A stretch of DNA of 64,000 nt from Myxococcus fulvus (GCF_900111765.1 NZ_FOIB01000002.1:62001-126000); one strand, 5' to 3'; positions 48,587-59,446 are shown, numbered from the stretch's first letter. Notes: generated by a model not told the origin, from the sequence alone. Numbers and translations: made by a program.

Positions 48587-49360
48587 TCAGGGCGCCGTCC
48601 AACCCCGGAGCCGGTAGACGACGCGCCCCGCGAGCTCCCGGAGCACGTCCGTGCTCTGCGACAGCGCTCCGGCGCGGGGCAGCCAACCGAGCCGGCCCAT
48701 GCGGAAGGCCGGCATCCTCGCGTCCACCGGCAGCGTGTCCGGGACAAGGCCCACCGCGGCGAAGCACCCCTGCGCCCGAGGCATGTGCGCCGCGCTCGTC
48801 ACCAACAACAGCCGCTTCCAGCCGTGCTCCTGGATGATGCGCGCGGACTCCACCGCGTTCTCGCGCGTGTTGCGGCTCTGGCCCTCGGTGACGATGCGCT
48901 CGGCGGGGATGCCCCAGTCCTGGAGCATGCGCGAGAGCACGTCCGCCTCCACCACCGCGTTGGGGCGCGGGTCCAACGAGCCGCCGGAGATGAGCACGAA
49001 GCGGGCCTGGTTCTCGCGCATCAGGTCGAAGCCCCGGAGGATGCGCTCCGGCGCTGCGTTGAACTCGAGCCGCCCCGAGCGCTCCATGGCGGAGGGGTCC
49101 AGTCCTCCGCCCAGGACGATGACCGCGTCGTAGGGCTCGCCGGGCTGGAACGTCTCCCGGGCCCCTTTCTCCGCCTGGTACGTCAGGAGCGTGGACATCG
49201 CCTCGGTGGAGAAGACGTAGAGCACCAGGAGGCCGGTGACGAGGAGCCCTCGGGCGAGCGCGGGCCGCAGCCGGGGCAGCCTGCTTGCGAGGATGAGCAG
49301 CAGCGCCCAGGTGAGCGGCGCCAGGAACAGGTCCAGCACCTTCGAGAGGAACAGGAACAC
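48587..49360 (-). CDS. YdcF-family membrane protein (DUF218)
   Basis: A protein of 257 residues with one or two N-terminal membrane helices (about 8-60). A soluble domain follows with DAVIVLGGG, then FVLISGGS, VTEGQSRNTRENAVES and LLLVTSAAHMPRAQGCF, all typical of the DUF218/YdcF (ElyC/SanA) fold linked to envelope integrity. GTG 49358-49360 is likely, since the preceding NAD kinase ends 10 bp upstream on the same strand; longer in-frame residues do not look like a protein. Catalytic function is not known. Confidence 0.82.
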   Translation of the reverse strand: MFLFLSKVLDLFLAPLTWALLLILASRLPRLRPALARGLLVTGLLVLYVFSTEAMSTLLTYQAEKGARETFQPGEPYDAVIVLGGGLDPSAMERSGRLEFNAAPERILRGFDLMRENQARFVLISGGSLDPRPNAVVEADVLSRMLQDWGIPAERIVTEGQSRNTRENAVESARIIQEHGWKRLLLVTSAAHMPRAQGCFAAVGLVPDTLPVDARMPAFRMGRLGWLPRAGALSQSTDVLRELAGRVVYRLRGWTAP

Positions 49361-49370
49361 GGCGCGCCCG

Positions 49371-50216
49371 TCAGCGCTCGCCCCAGTGGAGCTTCTGCCG
49401 GAGGATGGAGAAGTAGGCCACGCGCGGGTTGCGCACCAGGTTGACCCGGTTGGCCGAGCGCACCACCTCGATGCAGTCACCGCCCTGCAGGCCGTGGCCC
49501 GTCTGGCCGTCCAGCGTCAGGTACGTGTCGGCTGTCTCGCTGCGCAGGGTGATTCGGATGGTGCGGTCGGCGGGCACGACGATGGAGCGCTGGGTGAGCG
49601 CGTGCGAGCAGATGGGCGAGAGCACCGTGCAGTCCACGGACGGGTGGACGATGGGGCCGCCGGCGGACAGCGAGTACGCGGTGGAGCCCGTGGGCGTGGC
49701 GAGGATGACGCCGTCCGCCTTGTACGTGGTGATGGGCACGCCATCGATGGAGGTCTCGTGGTCGGCGATGCGCGCCAGCGCGCCCTTGTTGATGACCACG
49801 TCGTTGAGGATTTCGTCCTCGATGAGCACGCGTCCGCCGCGAATCAGCCGGCAGGTGAGCTTCATGCGCGAGTCCACCTGGAAGCGGCCCGCGATGACCT
49901 CCTCCAGCGTGGTGAACAGCTCCTCGACGGGGACCTCCGTCATGAAGCCCAGGCTGCCCAGGTTGACGCCGAGGATGGGCACCCCGCGTCCGCCGAGCAG
50001 CCGCGCCGCGTAGATGAGGGTGCCGTCCCCGCCGAGCACCACCGTGAGGTCCGCGCGCGCCGCCAGCTCGCGGTCCTCCACGCGGGGCCAGCCCAGCTCG
50101 TGGGCCAGGGAGCGGTCTCCCAGGACGGTGAGGTGCGGGTAGGTCTCGCGGATGCGGGACGCCAGGGCCACCGCCTCGGGGTTGTCCTTCTTCGCGACGA
50201 TGACGAGGGTCTGCAC
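49371..50216 (-). CDS. nadK: NAD kinase
   Basis: A 281-residue enzyme that makes NADP from NAD. It has VVLGGDGTLIYA (62-71, the GGDGT motif), GVNLGSLGFMTEV, a conserved NDVVINKGALARI, and TPTGSTAYSLSAGGPIVHP near 180-198, all typical of NadK. GTG 50214-50216 is the family-consistent start; the longer frame upstream is antisense to rarA. It is followed by ydcF after 10 bp, suggesting an operon, and divergent from rarA across 118 bp. Confidence 0.95.
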   Translation of the reverse strand: MQTLVIVAKKDNPEAVALASRIRETYPHLTVLGDRSLAHELGWPRVEDRELAARADLTVVLGGDGTLIYAARLLGGRGVPILGVNLGSLGFMTEVPVEELFTTLEEVIAGRFQVDSRMKLTCRLIRGGRVLIEDEILNDVVINKGALARIADHETSIDGVPITTYKADGVILATPTGSTAYSLSAGGPIVHPSVDCTVLSPICSHALTQRSIVVPADRTIRITLRSETADTYLTLDGQTGHGLQGGDCIEVVRSANRVNLVRNPRVAYFSILRQKLHWGER

Positions 50217-50334
50217 GCAGCCTGCTTCATAATCCAGCCAGGCGCCCGGGCGCTCCCCTGAATTGTCGAAGGTCTCGCCCACCGGACAGACGCCCCGGCG
50301 GGCCCGCCGCTGGAGCGCTAGCTTTGAGGGGTCC

Positions 50335-51669
50335 ATGGACCTCTTCGAACACGCAGGACAGAAGGAGCAGGCCCGCCGGGCGCCCCTCGCCGAGCGCATG
50401 CGGCCGCGCGCCCTCGACGAGTTCGTCGGCCAGGAGCACCTCACGGGCGAGGGGCGGTTCCTGCGTCGGGCGCTCGAGGCGGACCAGGTCCCGAGCCTCA
50501 TCCTCTGGGGCCCTCCCGGCACGGGCAAGACGACGCTCGCCTGGCTGGTGGCGCGCTCGACGGGCGCCGCGTTCGACTCGGTGTCGGCGGTGCTCGCGGG
50601 GGTGAAGGACATCCGCGAGACGGTGGCGCGGGCGCAGGAGCGCTGGAACCTGCATCGCCAGCGGACGTTCCTGTTCATCGACGAAATCCACCGCTTCAAC
50701 AAGGCGCAGCAGGACGCGCTCTTGCCCCACGTGGAGAAGGGCACGGTGACGCTCATCGGCGCGACGACGGAGAACCCCTCGTTCGAGGTGAACGCGGCGC
50801 TCCTGTCGCGCTGTCGGGTCGTCACGTTGCGCGGGCTGGAGGACGAGGAACTGGTGGCGCTCTTGCGCAGGGCGCTCTCGGACACACGCGGGTTGGGCGG
50901 ACGGGTGACGGCGGACGACGACGCGCTGGAGTTCCTGGCGGCGTCGGCGGGCGGGGATGCGCGCAAGGCGCTGACGGGGCTGGAGGTGGCCGCGGCGCAC
51001 GCGGGTGCACACGTGGACCGCAAGGCCGCCGAGGAGGCGCTCCAGCAGAAGACGCTGCTGTACGACAAGGGCGGCGAGGAGCACTACAACGTCATCAGCG
51101 CCTTCATCAAATCGATGCGCGGCAGTGACGTGGATGGGGCGCTGTACTGGATGGCGCGGATGCTGGAGGCGGGCGAGGACCCCATCTTCCTGTTCCGGCG
51201 CATGGTCATCTTCGCCTCGGAGGACATCGGCAACGCGGACCCGCGGGCGCTGAGCGTGGCGGTGGATGCGCTGAGGGCGTTCCAACTGGTGGGCCTGCCG
51301 GAGGGCACGCTGCCGCTCACGCAGGCCGTCACGTATCTGGCGCTGGCGCCCAAGTCGAACGCGGTGCTGACGGCATACACGTCCGCGCGCGAGGCGGTGA
51401 CGAAGGAGGGCGCGCTGCCGGTGCCCCTGCACCTGCGCAACGCGCCCACGAAGCTGATGAAATCCCTGGGCTACGGCGGCGGCTACAAGTACCCGCACAA
51501 CTTCGAGGGCAACTACGTCCCCGAGGACTACCTGCCCGACGAGCTGCGCTCACGGAGCTTCTACACGCCGACGCGCAACGGCGAGGAGGCCCGGCTGGCG
51601 GAGCGGTACGAGGACATCCAGCGCCAGTTGGCGGAGAGGACACGCGAACCGGGTGAAGACGAAGAGTGA
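50335..51669 (+). CDS. rarA: RarA/MgsA AAA+ ATPase
   Basis: A 444-residue replication-associated recombination ATPase. It has Walker A GPPGTGKTT (59-67), Walker B FIDEIHRFNKAQQDA (near 115-129), sensor-1 GATTENPSFEV and a C-terminal MgsA domain with ISAFIKSMRGSDVDGALYWMARM. It also has EDIGNADP and YKYPHNFEGNYVPEDYLPD, all signature segments. ATG 50335 follows GAGGGG by 4-5 bases and begins the family N-terminus MDLFEHAGQ. It acts at stalled replication forks. It converges with the NtrC-type regulator. Confidence 0.95.
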   Translation: MDLFEHAGQKEQARRAPLAERMRPRALDEFVGQEHLTGEGRFLRRALEADQVPSLILWGPPGTGKTTLAWLVARSTGAAFDSVSAVLAGVKDIRETVARAQERWNLHRQRTFLFIDEIHRFNKAQQDALLPHVEKGTVTLIGATTENPSFEVNAALLSRCRVVTLRGLEDEELVALLRRALSDTRGLGGRVTADDDALEFLAASAGGDARKALTGLEVAAAHAGAHVDRKAAEEALQQKTLLYDKGGEEHYNVISAFIKSMRGSDVDGALYWMARMLEAGEDPIFLFRRMVIFASEDIGNADPRALSVAVDALRAFQLVGLPEGTLPLTQAVTYLALAPKSNAVLTAYTSAREAVTKEGALPVPLHLRNAPTKLMKSLGYGGGYKYPHNFEGNYVPEDYLPDELRSRSFYTPTRNGEEARLAERYEDIQRQLAERTREPGEDEE

Positions 51670-51685
51670 GGACTCCCGAAACGAA

Positions 51686-51720
51686 CAGGCGCCGGTGAGG
51701 GAGTCCCTCACCAGCGCCTG
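51686..51720. terminator. Strong bidirectional hairpin between rarA and the regulator gene
   Basis: CAGGCGC-C-GGTGAGGG-AGT-CCCTCACC-A-GCGCCTG gives a 15-bp stem with one mismatch in the 78-bp convergent gap. It serves as a probable two-way terminator, although no U-tract follows. Confidence 0.6.
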
Positions 51721-51747
51721 GAGCTCATCCGGTTCGTCCCGTCGCGA

Positions 51748-53204
<1,457 letters not shown>

Positions 53205-53208
<4 letters not shown>

Positions 53209-54809
53209 GGCAACCTCTCGAGCTGCAGGGGAATGGGCAGGAAGACGGTGAAACGGGAGCCGGCGCCCACCTGGGTGTCGACGTGGAAGCTGCCCCCGTG
53301 GTCCTGGACGATGCGGTACGCGATGGACAGGCCCAGCCCGGTGCCTTCACCGGGGGGTTTGGTGGTGAAGGAGGGCTCGAAGATGCGCGGCAGGTGCTTC
53401 TCCTCGATGCCGCACCCCGTGTCGGTCACCGCGAAGAAGCAGCGGTCACCCTCACGGCCCGTCTCCAGCTTGAGCTGGCCTACACGCTCTGGAAGCGCCT
53501 GCAGGCCGTTCTGCAGCAGGTTCAACACCACCTGCGCGAGCGTGCCCGGGTCGCCATAAACCTTCGGAAGCCCGTCCTTCAAATCGAGCGACAGCTCCGC
53601 GCGCGGCGTCGTCTTCAGCTGCGCCCGGAAGAGCACCGCCGCGTCCTCCACGCACCTGGACAAGTCGAACAGCCGCCGGTCCTCCACGCGGCTGTGCCGG
53701 CTGAACTTCAGGAGGCTCTCGACGATGCGCTTGCACCGCAGCGCGCTCTCTTCAATCAGCCCCAGGGACTCCAGGTCCGCGTCACTGCGGCCCGCGTCGC
53801 GGGACATGAGCTGGGCGAAGGCCAGGATGCCCCCCAGCGGATTGTTGATTTCATGCGCCACGCCCCCCGCCAGCTGCCCCACCGCCGCCATCTTCTCCGT
53901 CTCGATGAGCCGGCGCGTCATCGCCTGCTCCTCGGTGACGTCGCGATAGGTGCACACCACCCGCTCGTCCCCCGCCATGGGGTAGGCGGCCACCACGTAC
54001 GTCCTGCCCCCCTGCTGCACCTCTCCGCGCGCGCCCTTGCCGCTCTCCATCGCCGCCGGCAGCGGGCAGCCCGTGCACGGCTCGTTGCGACCGAAGAGGT
54101 AGCGGTAGCAGGCCATGTCGGACGGAATCTGCTCGATGGAGCGCCCCGCCACGTGCGCGTACGCCAGGTTCGCCCGCCGCACCGCGAAGTCGCGCCCGCG
54201 CACCACGCACAGCGGCGTCTCCATGCAGTCGAACGACAGCTCCCACTCGCGCTTGGCCTGGCTGAGCATCCGCGTGCGCTGGGCGACGCGCTCCTCCAGG
54301 TCCGCATTGAGCAGCTTCAGCTCCGCGTTCTGCGCCGTCGTCACCCGGTACAGCCGCTCGTTCTCCGCCTGCAGCGCGTACTGCTCGAACGCGCTCTTCA
54401 CCGTCAGCACCAGGTGGCTGTCGTTCCAGGGCTTGGAGATGAAGCGGAAGATTTCCGAGCGGTTGATGGCCTCTTCGATGGCCTGCTGGTCCGCCTGGCC
54501 GGTGAGCATGATGCGCTGGGCGCGCGGCTCCTGCTGCTTCACCCGGGTGAGGAACTCCACCCCGTTCATGCCCGGCATCCGGAAGTCGGAGATGACGACC
54601 TCGGGGCGGAACTCCTCCACCGTGCGCAGCGCCTGCTCGGCGTCCGTCGCCGTCTCGATGTCCCAGTCCCCCCGGCGCAGCACCCGCCGGATGGACTTGA
54701 GGATGTTCTCCTCGTCGTCCACGAGCAGCAGCCGCCCGCGCGGCGCTGCTTCGGTCTGGGTTATCTGTGCGGCGAGGGGGCCCATGGGATTCTTTCCGTC
54801 CCATGACAT
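53205..54809 (-). CDS. Hybrid-type histidine kinase with N-terminal receiver and Cys-containing PAS
   Basis: A protein of 534 residues. The N-terminal receiver (25-140) has VDDEENI, Asp75 in VISDFRMPGMNG and Lys126 in SKPW. A coiled coil (about 135-180) precedes a PAS-like domain (about 180-295) holding FGRNEPCTGCPLP, a CxxC pair. HisKA contains GGVAHEINNPLGG (His near 316). HATPase has NLLQNGLQAL, TGCGIEEKHLPRIFEPSFTTKP and GTGLGLSIA. ATG 54807-54809 is used; the TTG two codons upstream (54815) is possible. No membrane segment is seen, so it is a soluble kinase whose own receiver is probably input. It is translationally coupled to the NtrC-type regulator. Confidence 0.92.
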
Positions 54810-54896
54810 TTGCAATGTGTCTGCCAGCCGGTGGGGCGCCGCAAACCCATGGAATCACGGGATGATTCGACTCCCCGACAATCGAGGAGCGGGGTC

Positions 54897-54927
54897 ATCC
54901 TAGACTCCCCCCACCCTTATGGGTCAA
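54897..54927 (-). promoter_or_regulatory. Candidate promoter of the kinase-regulator operon
   Basis: On the minus strand TTGACC (54922-54927) is followed 17 bases later by TCTAGG (54899-54904), overlapping TAGGAT (54897-54902). It lies about 90-118 bp upstream of the histidine kinase ATG. Confidence 0.4.
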
Positions 54928-54928
54928 T

Positions 54929-54953
54929 ACAAACCCAGGGTCTTTGACCCAGG
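54929..54953 (-). terminator. Terminator overlapping the end of the diguanylate cyclase gene
   Basis: On the minus strand, directly after the stop, CC-T-GGGTC-AAA-GACCC-T-GG is followed by GTTTGTATTG. The hairpin is short, but the T-rich tail supports termination. Confidence 0.5.
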
Positions 54954-55895
54954 TCACTCGCTCTGCGAGGGATTGGGCGGCAACAGGGGCATTTGAGAGT
55001 GGAGACAGACCCTGTCCCGCCCCTCCGCCTTGGCCCGGTAGAGGGCCTCGTCGGCGGTGAGCAGCAGCTGCTCGGGGCTGAGGACGGTGCGGTGGGGAAA
55101 GCTGGAGAGGCCCAGCGAAGCGGTCACCCGGAGCGAGCCCTGGGGCCCTACCTGCAGGGTCGCCAAGTCCTTGCGCACACGCTCCGCCACGGTGAGCGCG
55201 CCCGTCAGGTGGGTCCGGGGCAGCAGGACGGCGAACTCCTCGCCTCCGTAGCGGGCCACCAGGTCCGTCTCCCGCACGCTCTGCTGGAGGGCCGCCGCCA
55301 CCTCTCTCAGGACGCCGTCCCCCGTGGTGTGGCCGTGCCGGTCATTGACCTGCTTGAAGTGGTCCAGGTCCATGAGGATGAGCGACAGCGGGTCGTCGTA
55401 GCGCTGGGCCCGGCGGAACTCCTCACGCAGCCGCTCCTGGAAGTGGCGGTGGTTGTGGACCCCCGTCAGCCCGTCCGTCGAGGACAGCCGCTGCAGCTCA
55501 CCCACCTGGTTGGATAGCTGCGAAAACCGGGCGTGGACCTTGAGGCACCGAGCCACCCGCGCCCGTAATTCTTCCACGTCCCATGGGTCGAACATGACCT
55601 CGGCGCCACGGGTGAGCGCCTCCAACCAGGACTCGCGCGGTTCCCGGGGGGTCAGAACCATCACCGGAGGACCTGGCGGGCCTTCCTGGCCCAGCAGCTT
55701 GTCGAGCCAGTCACCGGCGACCTGTCTTCCGCCCACCCACACCACCAGGTCCACCTCCCTCGCCAGCCGGCCCACCTCCGGGCCGGGGGAAATCAGACGG
55801 AGGCAGTAGTCCTCCGGACCGAGGGCCCTCGCGAGGCGGGCCAGGGTTGACTCCGCTTCATCCACCACCAGCAGGGTATGAGGCCTAGAGGTCAC
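54954..55895 (-). CDS. Diguanylate cyclase with pseudo-receiver
   Basis: A protein of 313 residues. Residues 1-120 have receiver topology (LLVVDEAESTLARL). The phosphoacceptor Asp is missing (DLVVWVGGRQVAG) and the Lys region reads DPWD, so phosphorylation is unlikely. A helix (about 120-145) joins to a GGDEF domain with LSLILMDLDHFKQVNDRHGH and ARYGGEEFAVLLP, an active GGEEF signature. RETD five residues before it matches the RxxD inhibitory I-site. Thus c-di-GMP synthesis with product feedback is predicted. The start is GTG 55893-55895; the GTG at 55920-55922 would add nine residues. Confidence 0.9.
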   Translation of the reverse strand: MTSRPHTLLVVDEAESTLARLARALGPEDYCLRLISPGPEVGRLAREVDLVVWVGGRQVAGDWLDKLLGQEGPPGPPVMVLTPREPRESWLEALTRGAEVMFDPWDVEELRARVARCLKVHARFSQLSNQVGELQRLSSTDGLTGVHNHRHFQERLREEFRRAQRYDDPLSLILMDLDHFKQVNDRHGHTTGDGVLREVAAALQQSVRETDLVARYGGEEFAVLLPRTHLTGALTVAERVRKDLATLQVGPQGSLRVTASLGLSSFPHRTVLSPEQLLLTADEALYRAKAEGRDRVCLHSQMPLLPPNPSQSE

Positions 55896-56027
55896 AGTGT
55901 CCCCGTAAAATGGTGATTCCACGGTAGCACAGGGGTGTTCGCGAGTGGGAGCCCCCTGATTGATTTAGGACCCGGGCCTTGGTACCGAGCCGCCCGGAAT
56001 CCCCTTCTCCGAGCATCGAGGTCCGTC

Positions 56028-56816
56028 GTGGCCAAGTACCCCAGCATCAGCCTCTTCCTTCCCGCCTGGAACGAGGAGGACTACGTGGAGCGGGCGGTGA
56101 GCCGGGCGTTGGAGGCGCTGCCGCAGCTGACGGACGACTTCGAGATCATCGTGGTCAACGACGCGTCGACGGACCGCACGCAGGAGATCGCCGAAGGGAT
56201 GGCGAAGCGGATTCCGCAGCTGCGGGTCATCAACCATCCGGTGAACCTGAAGCTGGGTGGAGCGATGCGCACGGGGCTGGCGGCGTCGACCAAGGACATC
56301 GTCGTCTACTCGGACATCGACCTGCCGTGGGACTTGCGGGAGCTGGAGCGCTCGCTGCACCTGATGGAGTACCTGGAGGCGGACATGATCTGCGCCTTCC
56401 GGTTCGACCGCACGAGCGAGGGCCCCAAGCGCATCGTCTACTCGTTCGTCTACAACATGCTCATCCGGGCGCTGTTCGACATCCAGATCAAGGACGTCAA
56501 CTTCAGCTTCAAGGTGATGCACCGGCGGGTGCTGGAGTCGATGGAGTTGAAGAGCCAGGGCTCGTTCATCGACGCGGAGCTGGTGGTGAAGGCCATCCGC
56601 AAGGGCTTCCGCGTGTTCCAGATGGGCGTGGACTACTTCCCGCGCACGCGCGGCGTGTCCACGCTGGCCTCGCCGTCGGTCATCGTGAAGATGGTGAAGG
56701 AGCTGGTGAAGCTCTACCCGGAGACGCGCACGCCCGCGCCCCCGTCGCAGCCGGTGCGCCTGCCGCCGTCGGTGCAGCCGCTGCGCACCGCGAACAACCG
56801 CTCGGCGCGGGGCTGA
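56028..56816 (+). CDS. Family 2 glycosyltransferase (polyprenyl-phosphate type)
   Basis: A protein of 262 residues. It opens YPSISLFLPAWNEEDYVERAV, with FEIIVVNDASTDRT (nucleotide-sugar Asp), NLKLGGAMRTGLAAS and VVYSDIDLPWD (DxD-like metal site near 95). A C-terminal GSFIDAELVVKAIRKGFRV is typical of dolichol-phosphate-mannose/undecaprenyl sugar transferases. GTG 56028 follows GAGG by 6 bases. The next gene (deacetylase) starts 7 bp after the stop, so they are in one operon with the envelope glycan genes that follow on both strands. Confidence 0.83.
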   Translation: MAKYPSISLFLPAWNEEDYVERAVSRALEALPQLTDDFEIIVVNDASTDRTQEIAEGMAKRIPQLRVINHPVNLKLGGAMRTGLAASTKDIVVYSDIDLPWDLRELERSLHLMEYLEADMICAFRFDRTSEGPKRIVYSFVYNMLIRALFDIQIKDVNFSFKVMHRRVLESMELKSQGSFIDAELVVKAIRKGFRVFQMGVDYFPRTRGVSTLASPSVIVKMVKELVKLYPETRTPAPPSQPVRLPPSVQPLRTANNRSARG

Positions 56817-56823
56817 GTCGTCC

Positions 56824-57672
56824 GTGAGCACGCGGCCCCGGCGCCTCATCGTCAACGCGGATGACCTGGGGCTGCACCCGTCCCTGGACGCGGGAATCCT
56901 CCGCGCGAACCGCGAGGGAATCGTCACCAGCGCGACGCTGCTCGCCATGGGGCCCACGGCGCCCGAGGCCGCGTCGCGCGCGCGTGAGCAGGGGCTCGCG
57001 GTGGGGTTGCACCTGGCGCTGTCCACGCGGCTGGAGCCCGCGGCGGGTGCGCACCGGGTTCCCACGGTGGCGCCCGATGGGCGACTGCGGGCGAGCTGGG
57101 CGGAGTTCGCCAAGGCGTGGCTGACGGGGAAGGTGCGGCGCGCGGAGGTGGAGCTGGAGCTGGAGTCGCAGCTTCGACGCGCTCGCGAGCTGGGCGTGGA
57201 GGTGGACCACCTGGACGGGCATCAGCACCTGCACCTGCTGCCCGGTATCCGGCCAATGGTCGAGGCGATGGCCGCGCGGGAGAAGCTGCCCGTGCGCTGG
57301 CCGGACGCCCTGCCCCGCGCGCGGTGGCTGCGCACGCCGGGGCCCGCGCTGAAGACGACGCTGCTCACGGTGCTGGCGCGCACGGCGCCCCGGGCTCGGC
57401 ACGGTGTGCGCAGGGTGAGCGCCGGCGGCGTGTTCGAGGCGGGCCGGTTGGATGAGGCCGCGCTGCTGGCGGTGCTGGACGCGATGCCGGCGGGAGACTT
57501 CGAGGTGGGCTGCCATCCCGGCGAGGGCACACCGCATGTGCCCGAGGACCCGGCGTGGACCTACGGCTGGCAGGCGGAGCTGGAGGCGCTTACGAGTGCG
57601 CGCGTGAAGGCGCGGCTCGCCGAGCGCGGCATCCAGCTCCACTCCTACGGGACGCTCGCCTCCGCGACGTAG
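56824..57672 (+). CDS. ChbG/HpnK (YdjC-like) carbohydrate deacetylase
   Basis: A protein of 282 residues. The metal-binding motifs are complete: NADDLGLHPS (Asp pair near 11-14), HLALSTRLE, and VDHLDGHQHLHLLPG (His-Asp-Gly-His-Gln-His). A late FEVGCHPGEGT loop is also present. This fold deacetylates N-acetylated sugars, and HpnK acts in hopanoid side-chain synthesis. With a GT2 just upstream, removal of an acetyl group from a lipid-linked amino sugar is plausible. GTG 56824 is the start. The last 28 bp overlap the convergent methyltransferase gene. Confidence 0.87.
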   Translation: MSTRPRRLIVNADDLGLHPSLDAGILRANREGIVTSATLLAMGPTAPEAASRAREQGLAVGLHLALSTRLEPAAGAHRVPTVAPDGRLRASWAEFAKAWLTGKVRRAEVELELESQLRRARELGVEVDHLDGHQHLHLLPGIRPMVEAMAAREKLPVRWPDALPRARWLRTPGPALKTTLLTVLARTAPRARHGVRRVSAGGVFEAGRLDEAALLAVLDAMPAGDFEVGCHPGEGTPHVPEDPAWTYGWQAELEALTSARVKARLAERGIQLHSYGTLASAT

Positions 57673-58316
57673 AGCACGTGGGGCGTGGTGTAGCCGCGTC
57701 CCAGGTCCACCACCTCGCGCACCGTGAAGCCCGCGTCCTCCAGGAGCGCGCGCATCGCCGAGCGTGGCTTGAGCACCATTCCACCGCTCGCCTTCGTGCG
57801 CCCCAAGAGCGACACCATCACCCACTCCTGCGCCAGCGCCTTGCGGTGCTTCCAGGAGCCATCGCCCTCCACCTCCTTCAACAACAGGCGCCCACCGGGA
57901 CGCAGCAACCCACGCGCCGTGCGCAGGAAGCCGGGCCACTTCTCCTCGGGCAACAGGTAGAGCACGTCGCACACCACCGCCGCCTCACACGTCCCCGGCA
58001 GCGCGGGCGCGAGCACATCCTCCAACGTCCCCTCCGCGAGCTTCACTTGCGGCAGCCCCGCGAGCGCCTCGCGCGCCCACCCCACCTTGCGCGGGTCCGG
58101 GTCCACCGCGTGCACCACCCGCCCCGGGTCCGACAGCGCCAGCAGCGCGGACAACAACCCATGTCCACACCCGATGTCCGCCACGGTGCCACCGGCGAGC
58201 ATGCGCTCCACCACCGCGAGCAGCGGCGCGGACGACGCGCGCGCATGCACATGGAACCGCTCGGCCGCGGGCAGCCGGGCGTACAGCGCGAGGGCCTCGT
58301 CGAGGAGCGTGCTCAT
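57645..58316 (-). CDS. Class I SAM-dependent methyltransferase
   Basis: A protein of 223 residues. The SAM-binding strand VADIGCGHGLLSALLAL (near 45-61) is intact, followed by VHAVDPDPRKVGWA (second acidic residue), VCDVLYLLPEEKW and a LRPGGRLLLKE motif. No membrane segment is present. The ATG at 58314-58316 overlaps the stop of the PIG-V-type gene (ATGA), so the two are coupled. The substrate is unknown; a lipid-linked sugar intermediate fits the neighbourhood. Confidence 0.82.
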   Translation of the reverse strand: MSTLLDEALALYARLPAAERFHVHARASSAPLLAVVERMLAGGTVADIGCGHGLLSALLALSDPGRVVHAVDPDPRKVGWAREALAGLPQVKLAEGTLEDVLAPALPGTCEAAVVCDVLYLLPEEKWPGFLRTARGLLRPGGRLLLKEVEGDGSWKHRKALAQEWVMVSLLGRTKASGGMVLKPRSAMRALLEDAGFTVREVVDLGRGYTTPHVLYVAEASVP

Positions 58317-59446
58317 GAGATGTAGTAGTCCGCGCCGAACGCCCACGACAACACGAGCAGCGACACCGCGCCCACCGCGAGCGCCCCCTGGAGCAACCGT
58401 GGCCGCTCTCGCAGCAACATCGCCCCCGTCAGGAACACGGGGAACGACGACAGCAGATACCGCCCCATCCCCATGAAGTCCTTCGTGGACCACGCGGGCA
58501 GCCCGACGATGGCCAGCACGTAGACGGCATACCCCCACCCGAGCAGCTTGCGCGTGGGCCACACCAGCGCGAGCGCCAGCAGCGTGAAGAACGCGTGCGC
58601 CGCCAGCCGGAACGCCTCGCGCTTGTCCGTGGGGTTGAGCACCACGTGCTCGAACCACGACACCTTCAGCCACGTCCTCCACCCCGGCGTCTGTGCCCAC
58701 CCCGCCGCGCCCTGCACCTTCACGAAGGCGAACGGGTCTCCGAACTGGTGCCACAGGTAGAGCATGTAGCAACCAAAGCCCACCCCCGAGAGCACCGGCA
58801 GGAAGTCCACCGCGGTCCACTTCTCGCCCCGCGCGTGCTTCCACTCGAGCCTGCGCACCAGGAGCCCCAGCACCACCGCGGGCGCCACCGGCCGTGCCGC
58901 CGTGGCCACCGCCGCCACCAGCACCGCGGGCCCCAGGTGCCCCTTCTCCAGGAGCACGAAGGACGTCACCACCAGTAGGACGAACAGCGCGTCCGAATAC
59001 ATGGCCCCGTAGAAGTACATCGTGAACGGGTACATCGCCATCAAGAGGCCCGCCTTGAGCGCGGTGTCCTCGTCCGCGAGCAGCCGCGCCCAGCGCGTGA
59101 ACATCACCAGCGCGAGCGGACCGCACAGCAGCGTGATGAGCACCCCCGCCTGGTAGACGTTGGGCCCCAAGGTCTCCACCGCGCGGATGAGCAGCGGGTA
59201 GAGCGGGAAGAAGGCCACCGAGCTCTGCTGCCCGGGCGTGTACTGATAGCCGTCCTGGGCAATCCGCATGTACCAGCTCGAATCCCACGCCACCCATCCC
59301 ATGGTGACGTACTCGTCGAGCCGCACGACGGGGTTCTGCGGATTCTTGTGGAAGTAGCGCCACGCCCCGGCCGCGGCGGCGGCGCTGCAGAGCACGACGG
59401 CGACCAGGACGACCAGGGCGATGGTGCGAGACGCGGAGCGGGCCAT
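58313..59446 (-). CDS. PIG-V-type membrane glycosyltransferase
   Basis: A protein of 377 residues with about nine or ten hydrophobic helices. The lumenal loop near the N-terminus reads GWVAWDSSWYMRIAQDGYQY and FFPLYPLLIRAVE, the family signature of PIG-V/GPI mannosyltransferase-like GT-C enzymes, with the WDxxWY acidic motif near residue 50. These use a polyprenyl-phosphate sugar donor, which the GT2 at 56028-56816 might provide. ATG 59444-59446 is chosen; the TTG at 59485 would give a longer N-terminus. Confidence 0.8.
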   Translation of the reverse strand: MARSASRTIALVVLVAVVLCSAAAAAGAWRYFHKNPQNPVVRLDEYVTMGWVAWDSSWYMRIAQDGYQYTPGQQSSVAFFPLYPLLIRAVETLGPNVYQAGVLITLLCGPLALVMFTRWARLLADEDTALKAGLLMAMYPFTMYFYGAMYSDALFVLLVVTSFVLLEKGHLGPAVLVAAVATAARPVAPAVVLGLLVRRLEWKHARGEKWTAVDFLPVLSGVGFGCYMLYLWHQFGDPFAFVKVQGAAGWAQTPGWRTWLKVSWFEHVVLNPTDKREAFRLAAHAFFTLLALALVWPTRKLLGWGYAVYVLAIVGLPAWSTKDFMGMGRYLLSSFPVFLTGAMLLRERPRLLQGALAVGAVSLLVLSWAFGADYYIS

